Both the position numbers and the translations under genes were made by a program. The notes beneath the pieces are model-generated. The model saw only the letters and a list, made by a program, of their open reading frames with translations. It searched no databases and was not told the origin of the DNA. From positions 2,914,001 through 2,978,000 of the forward strand of contig CP085828.1 of assembly GCA_020809705.1 (NCBI GenBank): 64,000 bases of DNA, given 5' to 3'. Source of the DNA: Calonectria ilicicola. Lineage: Eukaryota > Ascomycota > Sordariomycetes > Hypocreales > Nectriaceae. Positions 1 through 10,973 of this stretch are shown in pieces. Every line of letters begins with the position of its first letter. Position 1 is the stretch's first letter.

Positions 1-1811
1 TCTTGGCCTTCGAATCCTTTAGATGGAAGGCAGCTATAGCAATTGTGTTGACTCGACCCTATACAATTGGGTTGATAGATCCTACCTCCCCTTTTGGGAC
101 GAGATCGATGGGTAAAAGGGAATAATTTTCAAATATTACCTTCAATCTCCTTCCAGGTAGCCAAGTGGCGCAGATCTCCTGTGATTTTCTGGGCAGTAGC
201 ACCAAGACCGGCGACAGCGTTGCCGATGATCAGGTCTACCTTACGGGTGCTTAATCGCGGTGTTAGTATATTTGTTTACACCGAAATTGGAGACTGGTTG
301 CGAGAAGACTCAGGCAGGTATGAATCAAAACTTGGAGCAATCTTACTAGGTTTGAGTGGAAATATCCTGCACCATATTAGCAATGGGGTCAAAAGTGGAA
401 AAAAAGTATGAATAGGAATCTGGATTTCAGGCACGAGACCATCAATAATACTTACATAGCAGCTTGGGAAACCAAGCTTTTCGCAAAGAAGGTCGTTTAG
501 CTTGTCGCACTTTGCAGAGTCTCCTTGGAAGCTATAAACGAAGCATTAGCCTTGCTTACATGACTAGGTTCATAATCATCTTTCACTTACATTTCCAAGA
601 ATGAGGCTTGTGTGCCAGTTGTTCCTGCACGCGGTTAGAAGCCGGAAACATAAGGGTGATCGTTGTGGTTCATAGAATGAAGGACTGAAGCCACATACCT
701 TGGGCACCTCGAAACTTCAACTCGCTGCGGACTTGCTCAATGCTGTGGAGATCAAACTAAATGGAGTCAGAAGATCTGTGAGTCGATACACGATTCGCCA
801 CGAAACCTACCATGAGATCCTGCACCCATTGGGCCGCTGCCGAAAAGTTAGTGATGCTTACAGGGGTAAATACAGACTTGAGTGGCTTACCTCGTTTTCC
901 GACGGTGATCAACTACTTAATTAGCAAGCGGTTGATAAAAAGATGGCCTTGCTAATTGAACAAATGTTTTGGAACAGATGTTCAAATAGCACGACTCTGG
1001 AAAAACGGGATGATAAAATTACCTGAGCTGCCTGCAAATGGGTGTATGCGAGGGTGGGTTCTCCTAAATAATAGTTAGCAAGAGTGGTCCATATAATAAT
1101 CTCGCCGTATTTTTTTAACAAAAAAGAAAGACTTGCCTTTCCATTCAAGTGCAAAGGAGGACAGGTTAGAAATAACCTTGGCCAATTTGTTGGCCAGCAG
1201 ATCCAGGGCATCGCGCATCAGGATCAGCTCCGTGTTGTCGGTGATAAAGCAGCTTGTTGCGCCAAGGTGCAGCACACCTGCTGCCGCAGGTGCAGAAACA
1301 CCAAATGCATGAACGTGCTACCCTTTAGTTAGCAGGGAGCAAAGAGAAGATAATAGGTGACTGCCAACGACTGGCAGTTAGCTTACAGCCATGACATCCT
1401 ATAATACGGTTGGTTAGTAAATAAGATTTCTTGCGAAAATATGAATCGGTTTCCCTACGTGTCTGCGAATCTTTTCCTCGATACGGGCAATCTCGAACTC
1501 CTCATCAGTAATCACGAGATGGGCCTCCATTTGTTCAAGGGCCTCGGGAGTAATGGTCTCGATTCCAAGCTCTCTCTCACTCTCGGCAAGCTTGAACCAG
1601 AGTTTTCGCCAGGTCGAATGTCTATTTTCTTTTAATCCTAACGATTCATTCTATTTAACACAAGACAAACATACCTCGAACGTTGACTGAACAACTTAGA
1701 CATGGCGGGGCTGCAGTAGCGAGTGGTCAGAGATGTCTGGTAGCTGTCGAAGGACGAGTTGCTAGCCTTGGAGCCCTGCTCCTTGGCTGTGGTGCGACCG
1801 TCGGTTGCCAT
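1..1811 (-). CDS. ADE13: Adenylosuccinate lyase (N-terminal ~293 residues, runs off the window), extremely intron-rich
   Basis: Adenylosuccinate lyase splits adenylosuccinate to AMP and SAICAR to AICAR in cytosolic purine synthesis. Exons read by hand on the minus strand: 1811-1675, 1621-1459, 1398-1387, 1317-1137, 1063-1023, 912-891, 836-811, 756-699, 624-591, 531-456, 366-347, 249-140, then an uncertain exon beginning near 33. Every junction keeps frame and rebuilds family sequence: [31 protein letters not shown] with the first catalytic His, [21 protein letters not shown] with the second catalytic His, [23 protein letters not shown] and [15 protein letters not shown]. Start is the ATG at 1811-1809. 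Introns of 53-110 nt carry CTAAC/CTAAT/CTGAC branch sites; intron 4 (1136-1064) is GC-AG. Beyond base 140 the expected PFEKDQIGSS is not clear (acceptor may be at 34 or a little further). Splicing is inferred; family identity is certain. It could be the only copy or a paralogue. Confidence 0.9.
1387..1398 (-). other. ADE13: 12-nt microexon (exon 3 of ADE13)
   Basis: Four codons, D-V-M-A, lie between intron 2 (1458-1399, GTAGGG...TACTAAC...TATAG) and intron 3 (1386-1318, GTAAGC...GCTAAC...GGTAG). They join the catalytic-His segment IRRH of exon 2 to HVHAFG of exon 4, rebuilding the RHDVMAHVH motif typical of the family. Without it the reading frame is kept but four active-site residues are lost. 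Confidence 0.85.
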
Positions 1812-2789
1812 TTTGAATTTCTGTAATCAGCCTGATTGACTATCTGTGGTGTGAAGATGTAGATCAGAGATGTGAGGGACTTGAGAAAATTTTCCTCTCA
1901 GCGAGTCAATTGATGGCTGGCCTCCATTTTAGAGTGGCCGGATGAGTCAGCCACTCAAACCACAATGCAACTTATTAAAGTCTAGTGGAAAGCTGAGTCC
2001 AATGATATCCACATCGGCTAGCATCATAATTGGAAGACGGCAATTCTTAATTGGGAAACTTCTTTAATTACATGGAATCAGATATTTCTTGGGCTAATTA
2101 ATTGAATGCGGGTGAGCCATGGGCGAGCTGGAGAGATCCCTCGTTGTAAGTGGGACAAGGTTATTCCGTACCGCACAAAAACAATGAAGAATGTCTTCAC
2201 TCGGTCCATATTTTGCCGGAAAATTAATATTCCAAGTCGTACAGGTAAGTTAACTTGGTTTGCTCAAATGGGTTTGCCTTGGAGATCGAAAAGAATGTCC
2301 GTTTTTGTTCCTCAATTCAACTACCCCTCTTACTAAAACGGGTTAGCTTCCGGGCGAAATTCTAGGTGCATGTGCTTGCGCTAAAGTCATGCAGCTCACC
2401 TATAATCGCCCCAAACATGCCCTCTTCAAGTCACCTATAAAAAGGTTGGTGTTACAAAGCCAGTGCTTGTCATACATTGTTCCATTTCGATAGGCCAAAG
2501 CACTGAAACCGCCTTTCGAGCGAAGTTATACCAGAGTACGGGGGGGGGAGGTGCATTCTTGATTTGAAGGGCCAAGGCATGTTAGACCAGTTGACAAGGA
2601 CCATTGAATTCAATCAACCACCATCACACTTCACCCCCAGCCATGAATGAATCGGTTGAGAGAAAGGATATATTAAATTTTCTAAAGCACTCACATTCTT
2701 ATATCTAGAGATTACCAAAACAACTAAGAGACTCCTGTGATGCTGGGCGTCCAGTCGAACGCGCTGAGCCTTTCACGCCATGACGGACT
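1812..2789. other. AT-rich intergenic spacer, ADE13 promoter side
   Basis: Holds the presumed ADE13 promoter (upstream of 1811 on the minus strand) and the 3' flank of the small RS-rich gene. A run of G residues lies at about 2541-2549. A frame at 2106-2336 (+) has no recognisable protein features. Just beyond the stop of the neighbouring gene, 2705-2775 carries a second copy of part of that gene (separate entry). Confidence 0.6.
2705..2775 (-). repeat. Diverged tandem copy of part of the RS-rich gene
   Basis: On the minus strand a frame ending in TAG near 2705 reads ...WRERLSAFDWTPSITGVS, matching LREKGSGFDWTPSIIVAI encoded at about 3130-3080 in the neighbouring gene. DNA around 2742-2790 aligns with 3094-3142 over a core of about 15 identical bases plus flanking partial matches. 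It lies after the stop of that gene and in a different frame, so it looks like a remnant of a local duplication or an alternative 3' exon. Confidence 0.55.
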
Positions 2790-3239
2790 TCAATCATCAT
2801 CATCACAGTCCTCGCAGGTGGCTGCCTTTGCTGGCTTGGGCCCATACTCGTAGAATCGTTCGATGCCCTCCTTCTCGCTCTCTTTAGGCGACGTTGATCT
2901 ACCCCTCCTCCTTCCCCGTTCCCTTGACGATGGTGGCGACATCGATTTGTCACCCTTGCTACTCTCATTGCTCGCGCTGCGACCCACGCGCTTCTTGCGA
3001 TGTTGGCCCTCGTCTAGGTTGTCATTGGAAAGGACATATTTGTCAACATCTCGACTCAGATATGTCAAGGTGCCGATGATGGCCACAATGATACTAGGGG
3101 TCCAGTCGAACCCGCTCCCCTTCTCACGCAATTCGGGAGTTGTATCATAACGTCGCTGAGAATGATATCGATGACGGTGGTGATTGGGGCTCTGAGAAGA
3201 TCCAGAGGGATGAGCGGATGCGGAATAGCGCCTAGACAT
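2790..3239 (-). CDS. Small basic Ser/Arg-rich protein, function unknown
   Basis: Single-exon frame of 149 aa with ATG at 3239-3237. I do not recognise a family. The N-terminal ~45 residues are rich in Ser, His, Tyr and Arg. A central segment (~45-75) contains FDWTPSIIVAIIGTLTYLSRD, partly hydrophobic but too short and interrupted to call a membrane helix with confidence. Residues ~80-125 are Ser/Arg/Lys-rich with RS and SP pairs (SRERGRRRGRSTSPKES), like RS-type or nuclear low-complexity tails. The end is acidic (CEDCDDDD). No intron is needed. The FDWTPSI core recurs just downstream at 2705-2775. Coding status rests on length, composition and that repeated motif. Confidence 0.55.
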   Translation of the reverse strand: MSRRYSASAHPSGSSQSPNHHRHRYHSQRRYDTTPELREKGSGFDWTPSIIVAIIGTLTYLSRDVDKYVLSNDNLDEGQHRKKRVGRSASNESSKGDKSMSPPSSRERGRRRGRSTSPKESEKEGIERFYEYGPKPAKAATCEDCDDDD

Positions 3240-3918
3240 TTTGTGATAGTTGAACAGCGTATTTTGTAGCTACAAGGAAGTACAATGGCGATGGGAATGA
3301 ATAGATTAAGGTCTTGTGTTATTCAGTGCCAAGCCTACCAACATCTCTTTATAAAAAAAAGAAGATACTATAACTCGTTTCCCTGTAATAAGAGATACTG
3401 ATGACGAAGCGCCGTACTCCAGAAATAACTCATCATGGCCGTGATGTTGATCTGTTGTCGGTTGCAGCTTTCGGCGGCCACTGAGGTCCAGCCAGGTTTA
3501 CAACTTGAACGAAAAAGGATATTAAAACGCGATCCTCGACGTATTTCGCCCCCAATACACCAAAACATGACTAAGGGGCAATACTTAAAACTGCTTCTTA
3601 TTACCAGAGTGACGAAATGCGAGACATGCCAGGGTCCCTGACTCGACCTACGAATAAGCCAGCTGCACGCAGGGTCGAGCTGTGATGTCACTGTTGACGT
3701 CGGCGATCATCATCCTCTTGGTGCCCAAATCAACATTATTCCTCTACTGGTCACAAGAGCAATCCAATCGATGACAGAATAGGCCATTAGAATACTTTGG
3801 TCCTGATTATGATACTCTGCAATGTTACGGTTCCCGGTACAATATACTCTCAAACTCTCACGGGTGGAAGCCATCAACACACACACCTTGTAGCCTCTAA
3901 ATTTAGATGTACCTATGA
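3240..3918. other. Intergenic spacer between the RS-rich gene and NTE1
   Basis: About 680 bp containing the 5' flank of the RS-rich gene and the 3' flank of NTE1, both on the minus strand. Short frames on both strands here show no conserved features. I see no RNA gene. Confidence 0.5.
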
Positions 3919-6900
3919 TCAAATGCTAGCTCGTCGAGGGGCCATAGTGCGATGCAGCGCCTTCTTAGCTTCTGCTTCTTCTACCAGTGGCAGCACTCCT
4001 TGGTCGCGCATTTTTTGAAGGAAGCCTTGGCCATACTTGTACCCGAGCTGATACAGCTCGTCAAACTTGTGGAAATCGAGAGTACCATAGTCATCAATCG
4101 GAGGTCGCATGTATATGCACCCCGCCATCGTTTTAGCCCGTTCTAAGGCATCTACGCTTGACACATACGCAAGGCGGGCCTGGATCTCGGCCAGCGTGGG
4201 AGGATTAGGATGTGACGAGAACGGATTCCATCGGTTGAAAAACGCCCACGCACCAGAAAGTGAATCACCATATGTTTGAGGAGTATCATCGTCCAAGGCG
4301 CCGACATCAATGGCGAAAATGATGTCCACGCCCAGACCCTTCATGTGGGAAACCGTGAGGTTGTCCACGTACCCACCATCTAACAACATGCTACCTTCGT
4401 CACATAGAGGAGGAAGTAAGCCGGCCAGTGACATGGATGCTCGGATATACCGCCATGCGTAACCACTAGTATGGAATTCAGCTCGGCTTTTGCTGATGTT
4501 TGTCGTGTTGCAGTAATACTCGAGCCAAAAATCTTCCATCTGCGTGTCACCAAATGTCTTAAAGATACCACGGTTGAACTCGTGTCCGGTCGTGTAAGAC
4601 GCAGATGGGTACGTCAAGTCCAACGCAAACCGCCACAGACTTGCCATGCGCCCGGCAAATTTCTTGGCAAATCCAAACATGGGGACCACATCTGCATGTC
4701 GGGCATACAGAGCTCCAACAAAAGCGCCGATTGACGTCCCGCCGATCAAATCAATGGGAATGCCGGCTTCTTCCATGGCTCGGATAATGCCGATCTGCGT
4801 CAATCCTCGAGCACCACCTCCGCCAAGAACTAGACCAATCGACTTTCCACAAAGGCGACGCGCAAGTCGGTGAAAATCGCTCTTGAAAGGCGTGTCCGGA
4901 GAGTAGTATGGGGTGTGATGTACCTTCCTTGACGTGTACTTTTGGATCTCAGCTTGCAACACTTGGACCCTTTCCTTGAGGGCTTGGCCAAGTTTCTTGA
5001 AAGGAGGGTGAACAGGCATTTCATTAGTCCGAAAGGCCATTTGGATGTGATAATGACCACCATTGACCCACATGCGGTTCTGGAGCCAAGATCTAGTGAG
5101 GCCAGGCCGAGAATATCGCTCCGCATGCAAGAGAACCAGAACCTTTCTTGCTGTCGACTTCATTCCCAACATGAATCGTTCATATTCGCCAATGGCTGGG
5201 GATCCTTCGGCAAGGCCAACCAACAGGATACTATCAGCCTGCGTGATACAGGTCTGGGTCCAAGGCGAGTTGACATTGGTATCTAGGCGTCAAACGACGT
5301 TAGCATGATTCTTCTCCAGACTAGAATCCAAGCAATAATATTCAAGTAAATATGACAGTCAGGAAAAAATTAGAGTATAAATGAACCAGCATCGGCTTTG
5401 CCTCTGGCATGGGGTTTCTCATCATTCAAATCACCACAAACAAAAATTCAAGCAATTTAAAAAGAAAAAAAAAAGCTTACCTGCGACATATACAACCAAA
5501 CCATATTTCTCTTCAAGATCAGCAAGGTATTGCGAAAGCTTAAGCTTTCCGATCTTGTTGAATGCATGCTTGCCCAAGTGATTCAAGATGGCGGCATGAT
5601 TTAGAGAAGTAGCACCGTTTGCTGGCCCAACTTGCGCAAGCGCCGTCATCAAGCGGTTTCCAAACTCAACCACTGGAACACCTGCCGTCACCGGCAGGAT
5701 GGCGACTGTACGAATATTCATGGTTGACTTCCGCATGTTGATAGTAGGGCCAAGTTTAGGATCTTTGCCCAAAATATTGGACGCATCATCAACCACAGCT
5801 CTCATTCGTGAAGCGATGATTTTGGAAATCTTGATGGTAATGTTGGGGTGTTCCTGCGCCAAGCTATTGAAGAGGGTACGAGGAAATTTCACCAGCTCAG
5901 TGTCTCGAATGGCATGCAAGGTTCCAGGACGAACACTTTCAGTGAGCACCTCAAGCTCGCCAACACTGTCGCCCTGTCCAAATTCGGCACGCGATGTCAT
6001 CCCACCGTCTTTTCGATCTTGCACCAGTCGTAGGCGGCCGTTAAGGACAATATAAATGGCCTCACTCTCGTCTCCTTCATGGAAAAGTACCTGCCCTGCA
6101 TTGACCTGGACCCATTCCAAAGCAAAATCAATATGCAAAATCAGCCGGGGCAAGATGTTTGTCAGTCTCTTGGCCATTGTAAGCAAAACAATTGGATATC
6201 TATCCACAATTCTTTCCAAAGAAGCTCTAGGAAGAAAGCCGACATAAACATCCGTTTTAGCCACAACATCGATGAATGACCTGTACGATGATACGCTGCC
6301 AATGTATCCAGCCAAGCCGCCAGGTTTGACCAGCGCGACGCTCTTCCGATGCTGTTTGCCCTGCTTCTGAGACTCAGCTCGATCGCGAGCAGCTTCGGTG
6401 TGCGCCAAGTTGGAAAATGGTCCCACTGATGGCTCTGGAGACGAGGGCTCTGAGCTAAATGAACCTGGTCCTGTGGCATGGAGGATGTTTTGCGAATCCT
6501 CTTCACTAGATGTTCCGATATCCAAGAAGCCATCGATAACGTAGTAGAGGCCAGGATTCCTCTCACCCTGCTCCACAAGAACAGACCCTTTCGGAAAAAA
6601 CACAATTTCAACTTCGTCTTTCATGTCCTGGGCAAGGGCCTGAGCATTCGGAGGAGCTTGCATCATACTACTCGAAGTCATGGACTCTGAATCTCCATCG
6701 GCGGAGCCATCATATGGCCCAATAAACCCAAAGGCATTTGTATTTGAGAACAATGCTTTAGACCGCTTTTGATCATAGGACACCAGTCGTGGAGAAGCCT
6801 CAACCGACTCAGGCTCTCTCGACACACTTCCAGAAGTGTCTAATCCCAACGTCTTAAACATGCATTCCAAAATGGAGCCTCTAAACAAATTGTCTTCATC

Positions 6901-8723
6901 AACAGTTTCGCGAGGATCGATGGAAATACGACCGTGGCGTTGGGGATCAAATGGGTTGTTCAGAGATCGACCCTCCAGGGGATTCGTGTCCTGCCTGGTC
7001 ATAGTCACGCCAGAACGTCCATCTCCAGGAGACCAACGACCGACCCCACGAGCCAACTGAATGTTGGAAAGTAGATCTCCAGGACTCGGTGTATGAGGTG
7101 AAGCACGTTCACGAGGTGGAGCAAGCGTACTTGCAACCACGGAGGATGGACGTTGCTTTGACATCGAGTGCAGCACAGCCTCTTTTCGCAGTGTCGTGCT
7201 TGACCTCCGTCTGCGATTAGCAGCAGCATTGTGCAAGGCGATACCCTTGGTCTCTTCTACTTCACCAAGCCGCTCTCGCTCACGGCTGAATTTTTCCTTC
7301 AGCCTTGTCAAAGCATCGCCCCTTAGAATGTTGGGAAGCTGACACATTGTATACTTGATCATATTCTTCTCCGTTTGCAAGACTTCGCCAGTCAGTCCCA
7401 GATAATTGAAGGCTTGAGAAAATGTCACCCTTTGAAATCTCGAGAGAATGACATGGACTATGTGGGAAGTTGCCTTGGGATAGATCTTAATTAATCGCCG
7501 AAATGCACTTGCGGGAATGATAGCGATGGTAGTGTCCACAGTGGCGCGAGCAATAATATCTGGATGCGCAGAGCTGGATGTTGCCCTCTTATGCAGGCCA
7601 GGACGCTTCGGACCAGAAGCAGTCCCATCGAGCGACATGTGTGGAATTCTGGAGGTTTGGCCATTTTCGGGACTTGATTGAATGTAGCTCTCATGCAAAT
7701 CCGCCTCTCTGTGAGAATCATCGTCCGCCTGAGGTGTACTAGGCATCGATATCGGAATGTCTGCCGACATGGTCTGGGAGGCGTTCCTGCAGAAACTCGC
7801 GTGCTTGACCCTACTTGTTCGGCCGGACGGAAGGGGGGACTCGTCCTCATTCGGTCGCAGTCTCACGTCTTCTGTAAAAAGGGACATGATAGAAAATAGA
7901 GAGGACATTGGCGCGCCGTTCCTAACTTCTGTAAGAAGCTGGTACTTCTGTTGGCCAGGTGCAGCTTCATCTTCATCAGACGAGTCCGCGTTTAAATGGT
8001 GACGAGAAGACGCGGCACCACGAGACCCTCGGCCAGATTTGACAAAAATCTCAACGAGCCCATCAACGACGATGCAAAAGCCTTTTTCCTCTTCGAGGTT
8101 GATCGTTTCGCCAGCAATCAACTTTCTTGTTTGCATGCTTCGAGTTAACTCGTGAAAAACTGGCCGCTCAAGGTAACCAAAAATTTTTATGGCACTAAGG
8201 AATTCGTCCAAGTAACTCGACAGGCCCGACTTGCTGCCTTCTTCGTGCGTGTCGGGGAAGAGGTCAATCTCGGGCTCCTTGCGTTGAGGCTCCGGTGGCA
8301 GACGGGAGTACATGTTGAGGATACGATACCTAACAACCCAACTCACAGCCGAGACGACTGCGGCCATGATGAACATGCTTGAGACCTCCAGTCAGCATAA
8401 CAGGTGGCTTTGGGGGATATGCAGGAAGCATACAGCGTCGTAGCATTCATCGTGACGGTCCAGCTTGTGGAAAACAAGGTGAACAGTAACGAGGGAAAAT
8501 TTATCGTCGCTATGCGAATGACCCAATAGAGGATGGTCGAGACGATATGGAGGATAAGCCAAATGAGCCACCCAAAAAAACCAAGCCAGCTAGATGAAGC
8601 TTGAGCGACCATGGTCGCAGGAGGGGAGCTCATGTCTGCGGGAAGCGATGAGCTGAGGGCGTGGACGACGCTCTCGGTGACGGCACCGGCCGCCTGAGCG
8701 GCATTTGACCAGTCAGATTCCAT
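3919..8723 (-). CDS. NTE1: Patatin-like lysophospholipase NTE1 (neuropathy target esterase homologue)
   Basis: Three exons, 8723-8434, 8377-5481 and 5282-3919, give 1,516 aa, the normal length for fungal Nte1. The family is an ER membrane serine esterase that deacylates phosphatidylcholine to glycerophosphocholine. N-terminal residues ~38-110 hold hydrophobic segments rejoined across intron 1 ([12 protein letters not shown]), followed by [19 protein letters not shown], a stretch I associate with the family. The middle contains cyclic-nucleotide-binding-like folds (for example [27 protein letters not shown] and [24 protein letters not shown] segments) separated by long Ser-rich linkers. The C-terminal patatin domain has the oxyanion loop GGGGARG (~1216-1222), the nucleophile motif GTSIG (Ser ~1246) and the dyad Asp in LLDGGYVDN (~1364). 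All key residues are present. The start ATG at 8723 is favoured because the upstream frame is unlike the family. Confidence 0.95.
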
Positions 8724-9205
8724 AGCTGGAGAGAATACTGCGCATGGTCGTGTAGCATCATGGAGAGGCCCGCGTAGGGAAGGGAGAAGACCCGTGGCCA
8801 AGGTAGGCGGGTGCGACGAGTTTTAATGTGAAGGGAGGAAAAAACTGAGACCTGCCAGCCAACAGCTTTTTCAAGTCCCCTGCTAGCTTGGCTTGTGACT
8901 GCCCTGGGCGGAGCTACGGTGCCGAGGTTTGGCCGCTAACCCCACTATGGCATAACCTGTAGCCGTTGCTACCCATGTGCAGAATGGAGGGGCTCTCCGT
9001 CATACACTTTCACCAACCCTAGACACGACTTGCGCTTGAGGCGACAGAAGGGAAATCCCAGGGCCACAAACGGTGTGGTAGCTAACTATCGTGCTTTGGT
9101 GCTAGTGGCTTGCGGCAATACATCGCTTGTTTGCACGACTGCTCGTCTTGCTCTGGAGTTCTACTCGATCATGTACCCTTGATTATCAAGCATCATATTT
9201 TCCAG
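8724..9205. promoter_or_regulatory. Divergent promoter region NTE1 / GPN2
   Basis: 482 bp between the start codons of NTE1 (minus) and GPN2 (plus), so it must contain both promoters and 5' leaders. No TATA box or known operator stands out. Confidence 0.6.
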
Positions 9206-10375
9206 ATGCCCTTCGCGCAACTTGTTCTAGGCAGCCCTGGCTCTGGCAAGAGTACATACTGCGATGGCAGTAAGTCCAAAGGAAACTAGATTTTCACACA
9301 CAAATATAACTAATGGTTTCAAGTGCACCAGTTCCTAGGCGCCATCGGGCGCGCGTGTTCCGTTGTGAACCTCGACCCGGCCAACGACCATACCAATTAC
9401 CCAGTTGCCCTCGACATCCGCAATTTAATCAAGCTCGAGGATATTATGCGCGATGATAAGTTGGGTCCAAACGGTGGCATATTATATGCACTAGAGGAAC
9501 TAGAGCACAACTTTGAGTGGTTGGAAGAGGGATTGAAGGAATTTGGAGAAGATTATATTCTCTTTGATTGCCCAGGTCAGGTCGAGCTTTACACACACCA
9601 CAACTCGCTAAGAAACATCTTCTACAAGCTTCAAAAGCTTGGCTTCAGAGTAAATTCCTCCCGATCACACCGATTTTTGTAGGCTTCAGCTAACCAAATC
9701 TAGTTTGTCTGTGTTCACCTCTCCGATTCCTTCTGCCTTACACAACCATCGCTCTACGTCTCAAATGTCCTTCTTTCCCTCCGAGCTATGATCCAAATGG
9801 ATATGCCACACATCAACATCCTCTCTAAAATCGACAAGGTGTCGGCTTACGAAGACCTTCCTTTTAACCTCGACTACTATACTGATGTCGACGACTTAAC
9901 ATATTTGACACCCCACCTTGAGGCCGAGTCACCAGCCCTGCGAAGCGAAAAGTTTGGTAAACTCAACGAAGCGGTTGCAAGTTTGATCGAGAGCTATGGT
10001 CTCGTTCGGTACGAGGTTTTAGCCGTGGAGAACAAGAAGAGTATGATGCATATACTCAGGGTGATAGATCGAGCTGGTGGTTATGTATTCGGTGGTGCTG
10101 AAGGTGCCAATGACACGGTGTGGACTGTCGCTATGAGGAATGAGTCCTCCATGCTGGAGGTCCAGGATATCCAGGAGCGCTGGATTGACTCCAAGGAAGA
10201 GTATGATCGGATGGAGCTCGAAGAAGAAGAAGAGCAAGCACGTATCCAGGAGGAACAGGCCAGGGAGATGGAAATTTCCCAACCTCAGCCACCGGTTCCT
10301 GGTGGTTTCGATCCGGATTTTGGGGACATGTCGGTTCCGGAGAATAACGGGATCAAGGTAGTTAGAAAAAAATGA
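9206..10375 (+). CDS. GPN2: GPN-loop GTPase 2
   Basis: Exons 9206-9269, 9324-9649 and 9704-10375 encode 353 aa, typical for Gpn2. GPN-loop GTPases act in assembly and nuclear import of RNA polymerase II and III. The P-loop GSPGSGKST is at residues 9-17; intron 1 falls just after it and the junction codon rebuilds YCDGMHQFLG. The invariant Gly-Pro-Asn insertion is at residues 69-71 (KLGPNGGILYAL). DCPGQVEL is the G3 region, and HINILSKIDK supplies the G4-like specificity motif. C-terminal ~45 residues are acidic and Gln/Pro-rich. The pattern NLDPANDHTNYPVALDIRNLI places it with Gpn2 rather than Gpn1 or Gpn3. Its stop codon is 7 bp from that of convergent POP5. Confidence 0.95.
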
Positions 10376-10382
10376 TACCCGC

Positions 10383-10973
10383 TTAACCATCTGCATCGAT
10401 CATATCCTCGTCGCCCGAATCATCTGAGTCATCAACTAGGATTTGTTCCTGAGGCTGAAGAGTGCTGGCGAGCGAAGATTTTGCCCCGGCCGTTTCTTCT
10501 TTGGCGGCCAGGATGAGCTTCTTGGCCTGTCGTATGGCTTCTTCTTCCGCCTTGCGAATGGTGCCGCTCACTCGTACAACGCGAAAAATACAGGGTCTGC
10601 CATCCTTAACGGGGACGTGGTCCATAAAAGTCAAGGCTGACCAGAGCATTTGATAATGTGCTCTTGAGCACCGAATAATAAAAGTTGATGTAGCCAGAGA
10701 AAGATATTTTACTGTGATGTATGAGCATTGAGAACAAAGACACCGAGAAGGCGACCTACTTGAGAGATTTGCGCCAAGTGCACCAGACCCGTAGTCGCCA
10801 AATAGCGACGCGACCTCGGCCCTGATGCCTTTCACCAAGGCCTGGGGCGTGAGTCTTTCTAGCGTTGGCTGGTGGTGAAGCACACAGTCAGGCAGGTTTT
10901 GCTTTGCAGCGCGGGCAGGGTCTGGTGGGTAGACAATGTTGACCAGAAGGTATCTTTCTTTGATGCGAACCAT
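10383..10973 (-). CDS. POP5: Ribonuclease P/MRP protein subunit POP5
   Basis: Exons 10973-10760 and 10711-10383 give 180 aa. Pop5 is a core protein of nuclear RNase P (tRNA 5' processing) and RNase MRP (rRNA processing). The N-terminus MVRIKERYLLVNIVYPP and the segments GDYGSGALGANLS and KYLSLATSTFIIRCSRAHYQMLWSALTFM match the family fold. The C-terminus is a charged tail ending in an acidic DDSDDSGDEDMIDADG-like stretch. The 48-nt intron (10759-10712) is a multiple of three without an in-frame stop, so intron-retaining mRNA would encode 16 extra residues; the spliced form fits the family. It is convergent with GPN2. Confidence 0.92.
   Translation of the reverse strand: MVRIKERYLLVNIVYPPDPARAAKQNLPDCVLHHQPTLERLTPQALVKGIRAEVASLFGDYGSGALGANLSSRSPSRCLCSQCSYITVKYLSLATSTFIIRCSRAHYQMLWSALTFMDHVPVKDGRPCIFRVVRVSGTIRKAEEEAIRQAKKLILAAKEETAGAKSSLASTLQPQEQILVDDSDDSGDEDMIDADG

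Noticed and set aside
1..139. Idea that ADE13 is a pseudogene because the PFEKDQIGSS motif is not visible after exon 12
   Set aside because: The next exon is cut by the window edge and its acceptor is uncertain; all upstream exons are intact, so decay is not supported.
94..411. Open frame on the plus strand, 105 aa
   Set aside because: Antisense shadow of ADE13 exons 11-12 and an intron; minus-strand family motifs explain the region.
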